64,000 bases of DNA from Pseudomonas benzenivorans (GCF_024397895.1 NZ_CP073346.1:3782001-3846000); one strand, 5' to 3'; shown: positions 1 to 9,037, counted from the stretch's first letter. Numbers and translations are program-made. Notes: generated by a model not told the origin, from the sequence alone.

Positions 1-790
1 CCTGATCGGCGCCACCGCTGATGGAGAAGGTCGGGGTGTCGCCGTCGACGTCGCTGGCCGTGACTGTGGTGACGGCGCTCTGGTTCTCGGCGGCATTGAC
101 CGCTGCGTTGACCCCACCGCCATTGCTGGTGATGACCGGCGCCTCGTTGACGTTGGTCACGGTCACCGTGATGGTCTGGATATCCATGCCGCCAACGCCG
201 TCATCGGCCGTCACCTGCACCACGTAGCTGTTGTTGCCATCGCTGTCGCTGGGGTTCTCGAAGTCTGGCGCGCTGATGAAGCTGAGCACGCCGGTGTTGG
301 GGTCGATGCTGAACTTGGCCTGATCGGCGCCACCGCTGATGGAGAAGGTCGGGGTGTCGCCGTCGACGTCGCTGGCCGTGACTGTGGTGACGGCGCTCTG
401 GTTCTCGGCGGCATTGACCGCTGCGTTGACCCCACCGCCATTGCTGGTGATGACCGGCGCCTCGTTGACGTTGGTCACGGTCACCGTGATGGTCTGGATA
501 TCCATGCCGCCAACGCCGTCATCGGCCGTCACCTGCACCACGTAGCTGTTGTTGCCATCGCTGTCGCTGGGGTTCTCGAAGTCTGGCGCGCTGATGAAGC
601 TGAGCACGCCGGTGTTGGGGTCGATGCTGAACTTGGCCTGATCGGCGCCACCGCTGATGGAGAAGGTCGGGGTGTCGCCATCGCCGTCGGTGGCGGTCAC
701 TGTGGTGACGGCGGTCTGGTTCTCGGCGGCATTGACCGCGGCGTTGACTCCGCCGCCATCGCTGGTGATCACCGGCGGGGCGTTGGGCAC
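1..790 (-). repeat. 318-bp tandem repeats encoding adhesin Ig/cadherin-like domains
   Basis: The unit starting at 1 recurs at 319 with no difference seen over the full 318 bp, and a third, diverged copy starts near 637. Each unit codes for one ~106-residue domain (motifs TFSISGGADQAKFSIDP, FENPSDSDGNNSY, TVTVTNVNEAP). The array continues beyond position 1. Confidence 0.93.
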
Positions 791-2827
791 CAGGGTGATG
801 GTGGTATTACCGCCGCTAAACACCGCTACGAATTTTCCGCTGGCGGCCGTAATGCCGGTGAGGGTCAGGGTCTGCCCGCCACCCAGGTCGATAGTGCCAC
901 TGGCCGCGGTATTGTTGAGCGCGGAGAGGTCGGCGCCTAGAACCAGAATGTTGTCGGCCGTGGTGAAGTCGCCAATGGTATCGCCATCGAGATGGGCCGC
1001 GGTGCCGGTGAAGGTGTCGTTATCGGCGCCGCCGAACAAGGTGTCGCTGCCCGCGCCACCGGACAATGTGTCGTTGCCGGCATCCCCATAGATCAGGTCG
1101 TTGTCGTTCAGGCCCCGCAGGATGTCGTTGCCGGCGCCGCCATAGAGGGTGTCGTTGCCGGCATCACCGCTGATGGTGTCGTTGCCGTCACCACCGTAGA
1201 TCAGGTCGTTGTCGTTTTGCCCCCAAATCCAGTCGTTGCCATCTTCGCCGTAGATCAGGTCCGCGCCGTTGCCACCGATTATGGTGTCGTTGCCGATACC
1301 GCCCCACATGGAGTCGTTGCCATCGCCGCCGCTGATACCGTCGTTACCGGCGCCACCATAGATCAGGTCGTCATTCTCCAGACCGTAGAGAAAGTCGTTA
1401 CCGTCGCCACCTGAGAGAGTGTCATTGCCGAGGCCGCCATAGAGGGTGTCGTTGCCGTCGTCGCCAAACAGCAGGTCGTCACCTGCTCCACCACTGAGGG
1501 TGTCATTACCGGCACCACCGTAGAGGGTGTCGTTACCGGCACCACCGAGTATCGAATCATGGCCGGCGCCGCCGGTGATGGAGAAGGTACCGTCCGTTTC
1601 GGCGCCGCCATTCCAGGTCAGCTTGGCGCTACTGGCGGAGGCATCCACGGCCAGGGTTTGCCCGGCCGCCACCGTGGCGTCGTGGCTGGTGATGTCCTGA
1701 ATGCCCGCGCTAATGGTGATCACTTCGACGTTGGTCAGGGTGGTGGCGTTGAACGTCACCGTCTGCGCCGCGGAAATCTCCAGGGTATCGGAGCCGGCCA
1801 GACCGTCGATCTGGTCGCCACTGTTCAGCGTGTTGGTGGTATCGGCGATGATGCTGTCGGCACCGGCCGAAAGCACTGGGGTGTCGTTGCCGCCGGTCAG
1901 GGTGGCACTGGCCAGGATGTTGGCGTAGGCGGCAAGCGCCGGCGAGGTGATAGGCGTCGCCGCTTCGATTCCGCCAGTAGCCGTCTCCAGTTGCCAGTCC
2001 CCGCGCAGGACTTCGCTGCCCGTTGCATTGTCTGAAGCGGCGACGTCCGCCCCAGTGGCCGTGGCCATTGCGGAGACGAATGCGTTGCCCTCACCGCTGG
2101 CAACCGCGCAGCCGTACAGCAGCAGGTCTCCATCGATGGTCAGGGCAGCCCCCAGGGTGGCCAAATCATCTGTGCGGTTCTGCAGGGCAATAGTGTCGAG
2201 CGTCAGGGCGCCCAGGTTGAGGCGGCCTTCCGCTCCGTGGCTTATGAGGTGAATGGCGTCGATCTCACTGCGACCACTCAGGTATTTCGCCATTTGTTGC
2301 AGGCCATCACCGCGGCTATCGAGCAAGACGATCTCGATGCCGGCTTTCATGCCGTCAACAAGGCTCTGGTAGTCGCTCACGTTGTCCTCGATGAAGACGA
2401 CATCCAGGCGTCCTTCATTGAGTGCCCGATCGGCTGTCGCCAGCTGCTGCGCGCTGTAGTCAGTGGTCGGCTTTTCGTGGTTTTGGGACGTATCCTTCTG
2501 GCTGGCCGGCGCATGCTCGCTGTGCTGAGTGGCGGCTCCGGCATCTGGCAGGGAATCTGGAACGCTTGGCTCTAGCCCCGCCGTTGCTGCCGCACCATCG
2601 AACATGAAGCGCTGCTCCAGCGCCAGCGGGCGAATCCCCGGTGTTCTGATCCGCTTGTGCGACGCAAGCGTCATGGCCCTGGCGAGCTCGCTCGCCGTCT
2701 GGTGGAGTGCAGGCAAAAGATCGCTACTGTTGTCTGGGGAGTCTGCGGCGGCGCTCGACTCATCGTGCCAGGTGCCCGCTGAACGGCGCGAGACTACGCT
2801 GCAAACATAGCGGTAGAGCTTCTTCAA
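1..2827 (-). CDS. Giant DUF4347/RTX/cadherin-like adhesin, N-terminal part (runs off left edge)
   Basis: An uninterrupted minus-strand reading frame runs from a TTG at 2827 to the window edge (about 942 codons). GGAG lies 9 nt before the TTG, and the start reads MKKLYRY with TTG read as Met. Residues ~66-78 hold an LEQRFMFDGAA motif, close to the LEPR..FDGA motif seen at the N-terminus of such adhesins. A DUF4347-type domain spans ~141-290 (HLISHGAEG, LLLYGCAVASGE). A run of Ca-binding RTX nonapeptides (GGxGxDxLx) spans ~415-600. From ~680 onward come ~106-residue cadherin/VCBS-like repeats. The family comprises very large surface adhesins secreted by type I-like systems. It lies 30 bp behind the adaptor gene, so one operon is likely. 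Total length and C-terminal secretion signal are outside the window. Confidence 0.88.
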   Translation of the reverse strand, partial: MKKLYRYVCSVVSRRSAGTWHDESSAAADSPDNSSDLLPALHQTASELARAMTLASHKRIRTPGIRPLALEQRFMFDGAAATAGLEPSVPDSLPDAGAATQHSEHAPASQKDTSQNHEKPTTDYSAQQLATADRALNEGRLDVVFIEDNVSDYQSLVDGMKAGIEIVLLDSRGDGLQQMAKYLSGRSEIDAIHLISHGAEGRLNLGALTLDTIALQNRTDDLATLGAALTIDGDLLLYGCAVASGEGNAFVSAMATATGADVAASDNATGSEVLRGDWQLETATGGIEAATPITSPALAAYANILASATLTGGNDTPVLSAGADSIIADTTNTLNSGDQIDGLAGSDTLEISAAQTVTFNATTLTNVEVITISAGIQDITSHDATVAAGQTLAVDASASSAKLTWNGGAETDGTFSITGGAGHDSILGGAGNDTLYGGAGNDTLSGGAGDDLLFGDDGNDTLYGGLGNDTLSGGDGNDFLYGLENDDLIYGGAGNDGISGGDGNDSMWGGIGNDTIIGGNGADLIYGEDGNDWIWGQNDNDLIYGGDGNDTISGDAGNDTLYGGAGNDILRGLNDNDLIYGDAGNDTLSGGAGSDTLFGGADNDTFTGTAAHLDGDTIGDFTTADNILVLGADLSALNNTAASGTIDLGGGQTLTLTGITAASGKFVAVFSGGNTTITLVPNAPPVITSDGGGVNAAVNAAENQTAVTTVTATDGDGDTPTFSISGGADQAKFSIDPNTGVLSFISAPDFENPSDSDGNNSYVVQVTADDGVGGMDIQTITVTVTNVNEAPVITSNGGGVNAAVNAAENQSAVTTVTASDVDGDTPTFSISGGADQAKFSIDPNTGVLSFISAPDFENPSDSDGNNSYVVQVTADDGVGGMDIQTITVTVTNVNEAPVITSNGGGVNAAVNAAENQSAVTTVTASDVDGDTPTFSISGGADQ
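1018..1580 (-). repeat. RTX nonapeptide block inside the adhesin
   Basis: About twenty in-frame copies of a 27-bp unit encode GGAGNDTLY-type nonapeptides, the calcium-binding parallel beta-roll motif. The block lies between the DUF4347 domain and the cadherin-like repeats, so it is N-terminal rather than at the usual C-terminal position near the secretion signal. Confidence 0.9.
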
Positions 2828-2857
2828 GGTGCGTCACTCCAAAAATGCGGGCGAGGT

Positions 2858-3682
2858 CTATTGGCCAGTTGGCGGTGAAATCAGCACTCTGCCGCTCATG
2901 CCAGAGATTAGCTCGGTGAACGTGCCGTCGATAGTACCGGTCAGCTTGATCGACTGGCTGACCGGGTCGACCTTGGCTGCTATGCGGGTCACTTTAGCGG
3001 GGTAGCTGCGTCCGGTCTCATCGATTTGTACCAGGAAGTCATGCTCGGGCTTGATCCAGGCAAGCCAGCGGGAGGGGACGATGAATTCGAGCTCGAGCTC
3101 GGAGTTATCAATGATCTCCAAGAGCGCCTGGCCGGGCTGCACGTACTGCTGCTCGCGTACCTTCTGCTCGGCGACACGCCCGGCATAGGGCGCAACAACC
3201 TTGCATTTTCTGAGTACGGCTTGGTTGCCGGCGACCTCGGCCCGACTCTTGTGTACTTCCGCCTCTGAGGTGTCCAGTTCCAACTGGCCGATCGAGTTCA
3301 ACTCGGTAAGTCGGCTGTTGGCGCTCCATATTTTTTCCGCCGCATTGAGTGCAGCTTGCGCCTTGCTCAGCTGGGCCTGTTGCAGCGAGCAATCAAGCAG
3401 GATGAGCGTTTGTCCCGCCTTGAAACTGCCGCTTTCCTGAACCGGAAGCTGCTTGACCTTCGCTCCGATCTCCGCCGCCAGTGTGGTATGGCGGCGGGGT
3501 GCCAGTTGGGCGCGAATTTCCCGTTCGACCAGGTCGCTCTCGGCGGCCACTGAGTTCAGGGGCGAGAGCCCCGAAAGTGATACGAGCGCTGCTACCCAGA
3601 GCATGCTGCTGGTCAGGGTCAAACGCATGCTGTTCAGGCGTGCTCTGGGCACGACAATTGCGACGGCCGTAAAGTGTTGCAT
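2858..3682 (-). CDS. Periplasmic adaptor (HlyD/RND membrane-fusion family)
   Basis: This 274-residue protein has an N-terminal hydrophobic signal segment (MLWVAALVSLSGL) and a biotinyl/lipoyl-like half motif (IGAKVKQLPVQESGSFKAG). A coiled-coil hairpin (residues ~85-150) and the second half motif (VVAPYAGRVAEQKVREQQYV) follow, then a short beta-barrel. It would bridge an inner-membrane pump and the TolC-like channel. ATG 3682 is preferred because GAGG lies 9 nt upstream; an in-frame TTG at 3697 abuts the tolC-like stop, and an internal Met starts closer to the signal segment. It is shorter than typical HlyD proteins. Its position between the channel and adhesin genes implies a role in exporting the adhesin. 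Confidence 0.85.
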   Translation of the reverse strand: MQHFTAVAIVVPRARLNSMRLTLTSSMLWVAALVSLSGLSPLNSVAAESDLVEREIRAQLAPRRHTTLAAEIGAKVKQLPVQESGSFKAGQTLILLDCSLQQAQLSKAQAALNAAEKIWSANSRLTELNSIGQLELDTSEAEVHKSRAEVAGNQAVLRKCKVVAPYAGRVAEQKVREQQYVQPGQALLEIIDNSELELEFIVPSRWLAWIKPEHDFLVQIDETGRSYPAKVTRIAAKVDPVSQSIKLTGTIDGTFTELISGMSGRVLISPPTGQ

Positions 3683-3697
3683 CCGTGGATACCTCAA

Positions 3698-5227
3698 CTA
3701 TTGCAGCTCAGTCGTATCAAAGCGGGGTACCGGCGGTAGTTCGCCACTGGCCCAGGTTTCAAGGGACTGGCCGACTTTGTCGCTGAGTTCGGCCAAGGAC
3801 AGGTTTGCTGAATCCTCGAGGTTGGGTTCGAGTCCCAGCGTCGCCTGTAAGCGTGATGCCGCCGCTTGAGCGTTGGATAACGCTTGATAGCGACGCAACA
3901 AAGAGAGAATAGCCGCGGTTTGTTGGGCGACGCGCTCCTGTCTACCCAGCTTGGCTGCATGTGCTTGATTGTTGACATGCTCGGCAATGCGGCTGTCGAC
4001 GTTCGCAATGGTGTTTGCGCGGTCAAATTGATGGGTGGCGTTGCGGTAGAGCAGGCGCGCGATGTGTAACTGAGAGAGGACGGCCAGCTGGGTTGTCACC
4101 CGCTTCTGATCGGCGAGCGCAATGCCCGCATCGGCCAGTTGCATCTGAGCCGGGGCGGCCAGCAGGCCAAGCAGATTGAAGGATATCTGCACGCCAGCCT
4201 CGTTCCAGGACTGATTGATGAGGAAGTCATCGTTGCTGGTTTTGTGCCCGTAATTGAAGGAAATTCCTGGGAACAGCTTCAATAGCGCTCGACGGGTTTC
4301 CAGCTGTGCGATTCGGGCGTTGTACATGCTTTCGCGTAGATCGGCGTTCTGCAGAAGCGCATGGGCTTCCATCTCGTCTGCTGGGGTATCGAGCCAGATC
4401 GAGTTAAGTTGCGCGCTAGGCTCGACGACGCGGAAATCTTGCATCAAGGGCAGATTCACCAAGGCCGCGAGTTCTACTCGGGCTGTCGACAGCTCTTGCT
4501 CTATGGCTTCTAGCAAACGCAGGTTCTCTAGAAGCTGGCGTTGGTAGCGCAATGGTTCGAGCGGCGAGCGCAGTCCTTCCTGCTCTATTACCTGGGCATC
4601 TTGTAAGGCTGCCTCCGCGTCGGTAATGGTCTGGCGCAGAACACTACTAAGCTTCTGGGCACTGGCCGTACGCCAGAAGGCGGTTTGTACATCCTGGGTC
4701 AACAGGTGCAGCGTCTTGCGTCGCCGCTCGGCTGCGATCAATACCCGGTCGGCATTTTGCCGGGCGGCGTAGTAACTCTGACCAAAATCGAGCAGGCTCC
4801 ATGAAAGACTTAGGTCGGTGGTGGTCGCCCTGCGGCTGGAAGAGATGGTTTCGCCGCCAATGGTTTCACCCGTGCTCAAGTCCTTCTGTAGGGTCAGAAG
4901 GTCATTGCTGCGCTCTCTGTAACCTGCGGCGGCAACCAGTTGGGGCAGCATGTCGTATCTGGATGCTTCAAATGTGCCGGAGGCGACAGCCTCCTCCATC
5001 GTCCTTAACCGGCGCTCCGAATTGTATTTGATGGCACGGGCAATGGCCTCTTCAAGAGACAGGTCTCCCGTAAGAGGCTCGACATCCTGTTGCGCAACGA
5101 TTCGATCGGCTTGAGTGGTTGTCGCAATCTCGTTGTTGGTCAGTGCAGTTGGCTGCAGCGACGCGCAAGCGCTCAGCAGCGCTGCTGTGCCGACGATTGA
5201 AAAGATCTTGATTTGTTTGTTCTTCAT
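3698..5227 (-). CDS. TolC-family outer-membrane channel lipoprotein
   Basis: This 509-residue protein begins MKNKQIKIFSIVG and has a lipobox (LLSAC) at residues ~17-21, so it is probably lipidated like OprM/NodT relatives. Two long helical TolC repeats follow (DLSLSWSLLDFGQSYYAAR and VQISFNLLGLLAAPAQMQLAD are matching repeat landmarks). It would form the outer-membrane duct of a tripartite exporter. The Met at 5227 is chosen over the upstream in-frame Met at 5281 because it directly precedes the signal peptide and has an AGGT 8 nt upstream. The adaptor and adhesin genes follow within 30 bp each. No ABC transporter or pump gene lies upstream in view. Confidence 0.9.
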   Translation of the reverse strand: MKNKQIKIFSIVGTAALLSACASLQPTALTNNEIATTTQADRIVAQQDVEPLTGDLSLEEAIARAIKYNSERRLRTMEEAVASGTFEASRYDMLPQLVAAAGYRERSNDLLTLQKDLSTGETIGGETISSSRRATTTDLSLSWSLLDFGQSYYAARQNADRVLIAAERRRKTLHLLTQDVQTAFWRTASAQKLSSVLRQTITDAEAALQDAQVIEQEGLRSPLEPLRYQRQLLENLRLLEAIEQELSTARVELAALVNLPLMQDFRVVEPSAQLNSIWLDTPADEMEAHALLQNADLRESMYNARIAQLETRRALLKLFPGISFNYGHKTSNDDFLINQSWNEAGVQISFNLLGLLAAPAQMQLADAGIALADQKRVTTQLAVLSQLHIARLLYRNATHQFDRANTIANVDSRIAEHVNNQAHAAKLGRQERVAQQTAAILSLLRRYQALSNAQAAASRLQATLGLEPNLEDSANLSLAELSDKVGQSLETWASGELPPVPRFDTTELQ

Positions 5228-5676
5228 AGTCGGCACCTGGGTCAGAGGGTGGGAGGCGTGTGCTGTAAACCAGCCCTTCATTAGCGCAAAGCTGAGCTTC
5301 TTTAATAGTGACTTGTCACTGGTCAGGGCGCTCGAAATGGGGGAGGCGTGTCGCAGGGGCGGGGTGTATTCGCGGCAGCATAGTTGTTGGCGGCTAATGC
5401 GCCGAGGTTTTGAGTACTGTGCATTCTCATTTAGGCGCTTCCCTGATTTCGTTAGATATCGATCTCACTAGCTGCGCTGTGACACCTCTCTGCGTTGAAA
5501 GCAATCCTGCTGGAGGATTTTCGACCGCTACCCTTCCTTTCAAAGCCTGACACCTGGATGAACCCGGTTGCAGGGAGAGCTTCTTGCATCCGCTCTAGCC
5601 TAGTTGGGCGATGGTAGATTGCCATATCCGACTTGCGCCTAGATAGGGAAAGAGAGCGCTTGATTGGAGAAAGAAC
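5228..5676. other. Gene-free stretch upstream of the tolC-like gene
   Basis: No convincing coding frame is visible. It should hold the minus-strand promoter of the tolC-adaptor-adhesin operon, but I see no clear -35/-10 pair or operator. It is cut off from more distant sequence by the IS5 element at 5681. Confidence 0.5.
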
Positions 5677-5680
5677 TTAG

Positions 5681-6872
5681 GGAAACTCTGAAGAAGACTT
5701 CCTGATTTTGGCAAAATACCCGGATTCCACCCGCCGAGTTTTCCGATGAAGCAGATGACCTTCGCCGACGCCGAGTACGCCGGCAAGCGCAAGAAAACCC
5801 GCAAGGAACTGTTCCTGATTGAGATGGATCAGGTGGTGCCGTGGAAGGGGTTGATTGCCCTGATCGAGCCGCACTACCCAAAGGGTGAAGGCGGCCGGCC
5901 CGCTTATCCGCTGCTGGCGATGCTGCGTATTCATCTGATGCAGAACTGGTTCGGCTATAGCGATCCGGCAATGGAAGAGGCTTTGTACGAGACCACTATC
6001 CTGCGCCAGTTTGCTGGCCTGAGCCTGGAACGTATCCCGGACGAAACCACCATCCTCAACTTCCGGCGCCTGCTGGAAAAACACGAACTGGCGGCCGGAA
6101 TACTGGCGGTAATTAACGGATATCTCGGTGACCGCGGCCTGTCGCTGCGCCAGGGCACCATCGTTGATGCCACGCTGATCGATGCGCCCAGCTCGACCAA
6201 GAACAAAGACGGCAAACGCGACCCTGAGATGCATCAGACCAAGAAGGGCAACCAGTACTACTTCGGCATGAAGGCCCACATCGGCGTCGATGACGAATCG
6301 GGCCTGGTGCACAGCGTGGTCGGTACCGCAGCCAACGTGGCGGACGTGACCCAAGTCGACAAGTTGCTGCATGGCGAGGAGAACGTCATCTGCGCCGATG
6401 CCGGCTATACCGGGGTCGAGAAGCGCTCCGAGCATGCCGGCCGTGAGGTGATCTGGCAGGTCGCGGCACGACGAGGCACCTATAAGAAGCTGGGCAAGAG
6501 CAGCCCGCTCTATACAGCCAAACGCAAGATCGAAAAGGCCAAGGCCCAGGTGCGGGCCAAGGTCGAGCACCCATTTCGGGTGATCAAGCGCCAGTTCGGT
6601 TACGTGAAGGTGCGATTCCGCGGCCTGGCCAAGAACACCGCGCAGCTGATAACGCTGTTCGCGCTGTCGAACCTGTGGATGGCGCGTCGACATTTGCTGG
6701 CGACCACAGGAGAGGTGCGCCTGTGATGAGGAGAATGGCTGCCGCGAGATGCTCGCGACGGCCAAGAACGGAGAAATGAGTGGGCCATCTGGTCGATTTT
6801 GATCGTTTGCCCGCTTTCAAAATCGGCAAAGGCTGAAGTCAGCCAGAAATGCATGGCTATTTCAGACCATCC
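5681..6872 (+). mobile_element. IS5-family insertion sequence, complete
   Basis: The 1192-bp element is flanked by TTAG at 5677-5680 and 6873-6876, matching the 4-bp YTAR target duplication of IS5 elements. The ends are imperfect inverted repeats: GGAAACTCTGAAGAAG at the left, and GGATGGTCTGAAATAG reading in from the right (11 of 16 match). Length and single-gene layout fit the IS5 subgroup. Clean target duplication and an intact transposase suggest a recent insertion. Confidence 0.92.
5746..6726 (+). CDS. IS5-family DDE transposase
   Basis: This 326-residue protein cuts and joins IS ends by a DDE mechanism. The N-terminal DUF772-type helical region (RPAYPLLAMLRIHLMQNW, YETTILRQFAG, IPDETTILNFRRLLE) is followed by the catalytic core. 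Catalytic acids are visible in IVDATLIDAPS, ICADAGYTGVEKR and the C-terminal KVEHPFRVIKRQFGY block. The length is full for the subgroup and no frameshift is visible, so it is probably functional. It is the only gene in the element and reads away from the minus-strand tolC-adhesin operon. Confidence 0.95.
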   Translation: MKQMTFADAEYAGKRKKTRKELFLIEMDQVVPWKGLIALIEPHYPKGEGGRPAYPLLAMLRIHLMQNWFGYSDPAMEEALYETTILRQFAGLSLERIPDETTILNFRRLLEKHELAAGILAVINGYLGDRGLSLRQGTIVDATLIDAPSSTKNKDGKRDPEMHQTKKGNQYYFGMKAHIGVDDESGLVHSVVGTAANVADVTQVDKLLHGEENVICADAGYTGVEKRSEHAGREVIWQVAARRGTYKKLGKSSPLYTAKRKIEKAKAQVRAKVEHPFRVIKRQFGYVKVRFRGLAKNTAQLITLFALSNLWMARRHLLATTGEVRL

Positions 6873-6987
6873 TTAGTGGTCATCCTGAACAATAGGTTAA
6901 ATTTTTCTTCGGCAACCGCGAGCGAAAAACGAGATTTCGTCCATTGTTGGCTGGCGAAATGACTGTGCTTTTGGCCGTTCTATCTGG

Positions 6988-7225
6988 ATGAGACGCCTTC
7001 GTACAGTCGGCTCGGAAACTGCTCGACAAGACGAGGTAGCGGCCCAAGAACTGATCAAGGGTGCTGTCACTGATCTGGTCGATATGCTCAATCAGCAACT
7101 CGAAAGCGGTCAGAAGTCAATCGATAAGGCCATCGGACAACATTCGGAGCTGCAGTCCTCTGAGACTGAGTTGCAGCACTCACAGGTCGAGTGGAACAGC
7201 GGCATTTGAGTAGAGGGAGGCAGGG
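6988..7225 (+). pseudogene. Possible degenerate IS110-type transposase fragment
   Basis: A 73-codon open stretch encodes a charged helix (LNQQLESGQKSIDKAIGQHSEL) similar to the linker that precedes the Ser-domain of IS110 transposases. Reading on in another frame near 7165-7220 gives SCSTHRSSGTAAFE, resembling the following SIPGVG..TAA motif. This suggests a frameshifted remnant. The resemblance is short, and it could be a chance open frame. Confidence 0.33.
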
Positions 7226-7284
7226 CGTCGCATCGACGTAATGGCACGGCTCAGGTTGACCCCTGCTGCGTCAGCAAGCCTGAT

Positions 7285-7325
7285 GTGATTGGCGCTCTTG
7301 CAGCGCCAATCACGCCTTTTTCTAT
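7285..7325. terminator. 12-bp hairpin downstream of the amidase
   Basis: A perfect 12-bp stem (7285-7296 with 7302-7313) with a 5-nt loop is followed on the plus strand by GCCTTTTTC. It begins 8 nt past the minus-strand amidase stop. The T-run faces plus-strand transcripts; on the minus strand the same hairpin lacks a U-tract, so termination there is less certain. Confidence 0.65.
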
Positions 7326-9037
7326 TGTTTGCCGGTCGCCAAGGGTGGGGTGCGCGGCGGGATCAGGCGTTTGCTGCCGAGCGACTCGAATGCCGCCGCA
7401 AAGCGCAGCAGCGCCGAGTCGTCATAGGCCCGGCCGGCGAAGGTCAGGCCGACGGGCATGCCGATATCCGCCATGACGCCCATCGGCACGGTGACCGTCG
7501 GCACACCCAGGTGGCGGATGGCGAGGTTGCCGTTGGCGACCCAGACGCCGTTGCTCCAGGCGATGTCGGCGGACTGGGGATCGACATCGGCGTTGGCCGG
7601 GCCGACGTCGGCGACGGTCGGGAAGAGCACCGCATCCAGGCCCAGATGCGCCATCCAGTCCTCGAGATCGATACGGCGGGTCTTCTCCAGCCCGCGCAGG
7701 CCGTCAGGAACCGTTTCGATCTGGTCCCAGGGGGTGATGCCGCGCTCGGCCATACGCACGTATTCGTCCATGCCTGCGGCCAGGTCGCCCTCGCGGTTCG
7801 GCAGAGTACCCGGATCGTGGGGGAAGATCTGCGGTCCGTCGACGTCGACCAGGCGATTCAGCTTGGGATCGCCGTTGGCCTGAAGAAAATCATCGAAGGC
7901 CCAGGCCGTCAGGTCCCACAGCTCATGATGGAGGAACTCCTTGGATACCAGGCCGCGATTGAACACGGTCGGCGCACCGGGGCGATCGCCCTCGCAGTTG
8001 GAGACCAGCGGGAAATCGACCTCGACCACTTCGGCGCCGGCGGCCTCGAGTGCCTGACGGGCGGCCTGCCACAGCTCGATCACCGAGGGGCGGGTGTGGA
8101 TGCGCTGGCCCGTCGGGCCGCCGATGCCCGGTGCCTCGGCCGTGCCCGCGTCGGGGTCGGCATTGATGTACATGCGCGGCACGCCGAAGCGCTTGCCCTT
8201 GAGTGCTTCGGAAGTCGCAGCAAGCTCGGCATAGGCGGCGGGCCGCACCTCGGCCACGCTGGGAATGGGCACCCAGGGCTGCATGCGCCACAGGTCGCCC
8301 CGAGTGTCAGGGTCTTCCGCGACCACCACCTCGAGCACCTCGAGCAGGTCCGCCATGGTCCTGGCGAACGGCACTACGACGTCCATGGTCGGGGTCAGCG
8401 GCCAGTTGCCGCGCACCGAGATCACTCCGCGCGACGGCGTATAGGCGCACAGGCCATTGTTCGAGGCCGGGCCGCGGCCGCTCGACCAGGTTTCCTCGGC
8501 CAGGCCGAATGCGGCGAAACTGGCGGCGGTGGCCGTGCCTGCGCCATTGGAGGAGCCCGAGGCGAAGGGGGCGGTGAGGTAGCCGGCGTTGTACGGGCTC
8601 TCCGCCCGGCCGTATACGCCGCGCTGCATGCCGCCGTTGGCCATGGGCGGCATATTGGTCTTGCCCAGGCAGATCGCGCCGGCCGCGCGCAGGCGTTCGA
8701 CGGTGAAGGCATCGCGATAGGCAACCAGCTTGGCGAACGCGGGGCTGCCGGAAGCGGCCGTGAGGCCCTTGACCAGGTAGCTGTCCTTGGCCGTATAGGG
8801 GATGCCATCGAGCGGACCCAGGGTTTCGCCTCTGGCCCGGCGCGCATCGGAAGCCTGTGCCTCCTCGAGTGCCTCGGGATTGGGCACCACGACGGCGTTT
8901 AGGGCGGTGGGCGTGTCCGGGCCGTCGTAGGCAGCGATTCGGTCGAGATAGGCCTGGACCAGCTCGACCGCCGTCGTCTGGCCGGATTCGAGTGCGGCGC
9001 GCAGTTCGGCAATGGAGACTTCGGTGACCTCGATCAT
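7322..9037 (-). CDS. Amidase-signature family hydrolase
   Basis: This 571-residue protein belongs to the amidase-signature family (Ser-cisSer-Lys triad), which hydrolyses amides. The catalytic Lys is visible in PYTAKDSYLVKG near residue 97. The Gly/Ser-rich nucleophile stretch is FASGSSNGAGTATAAS, an unusual version of the common GGSSGG motif, with two candidate serines. The C-terminal part (VPTVTVPMGVMADIGMPVGL) is typical. There is no signal peptide, so it is probably cytosolic. It stands alone on the minus strand, facing away from the aldolase-led island. Substrate cannot be told. Start: ATG with a weak GGTGAG upstream. Confidence 0.88.
   Translation of the reverse strand: MIEVTEVSIAELRAALESGQTTAVELVQAYLDRIAAYDGPDTPTALNAVVVPNPEALEEAQASDARRARGETLGPLDGIPYTAKDSYLVKGLTAASGSPAFAKLVAYRDAFTVERLRAAGAICLGKTNMPPMANGGMQRGVYGRAESPYNAGYLTAPFASGSSNGAGTATAASFAAFGLAEETWSSGRGPASNNGLCAYTPSRGVISVRGNWPLTPTMDVVVPFARTMADLLEVLEVVVAEDPDTRGDLWRMQPWVPIPSVAEVRPAAYAELAATSEALKGKRFGVPRMYINADPDAGTAEAPGIGGPTGQRIHTRPSVIELWQAARQALEAAGAEVVEVDFPLVSNCEGDRPGAPTVFNRGLVSKEFLHHELWDLTAWAFDDFLQANGDPKLNRLVDVDGPQIFPHDPGTLPNREGDLAAGMDEYVRMAERGITPWDQIETVPDGLRGLEKTRRIDLEDWMAHLGLDAVLFPTVADVGPANADVDPQSADIAWSNGVWVANGNLAIRHLGVPTVTVPMGVMADIGMPVGLTFAGRAYDDSALLRFAAAFESLGSKRLIPPRTPPLATGKQ

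Noticed and set aside
1..790. Regular repeats that might suggest a CRISPR array
   Set aside because: The unit is 318 bp, without spacers, and encodes adhesin domains in one continuous frame.
5677..6765. A 362-codon minus-strand open frame across the IS5 element
   Set aside because: The IS5 transposase on the plus strand has all catalytic motifs, and the minus frame has none.
7289..8902. A 537-codon plus-strand open frame opposite the amidase
   Set aside because: The minus strand carries the full amidase-signature protein; the plus frame is a codon-bias artefact.
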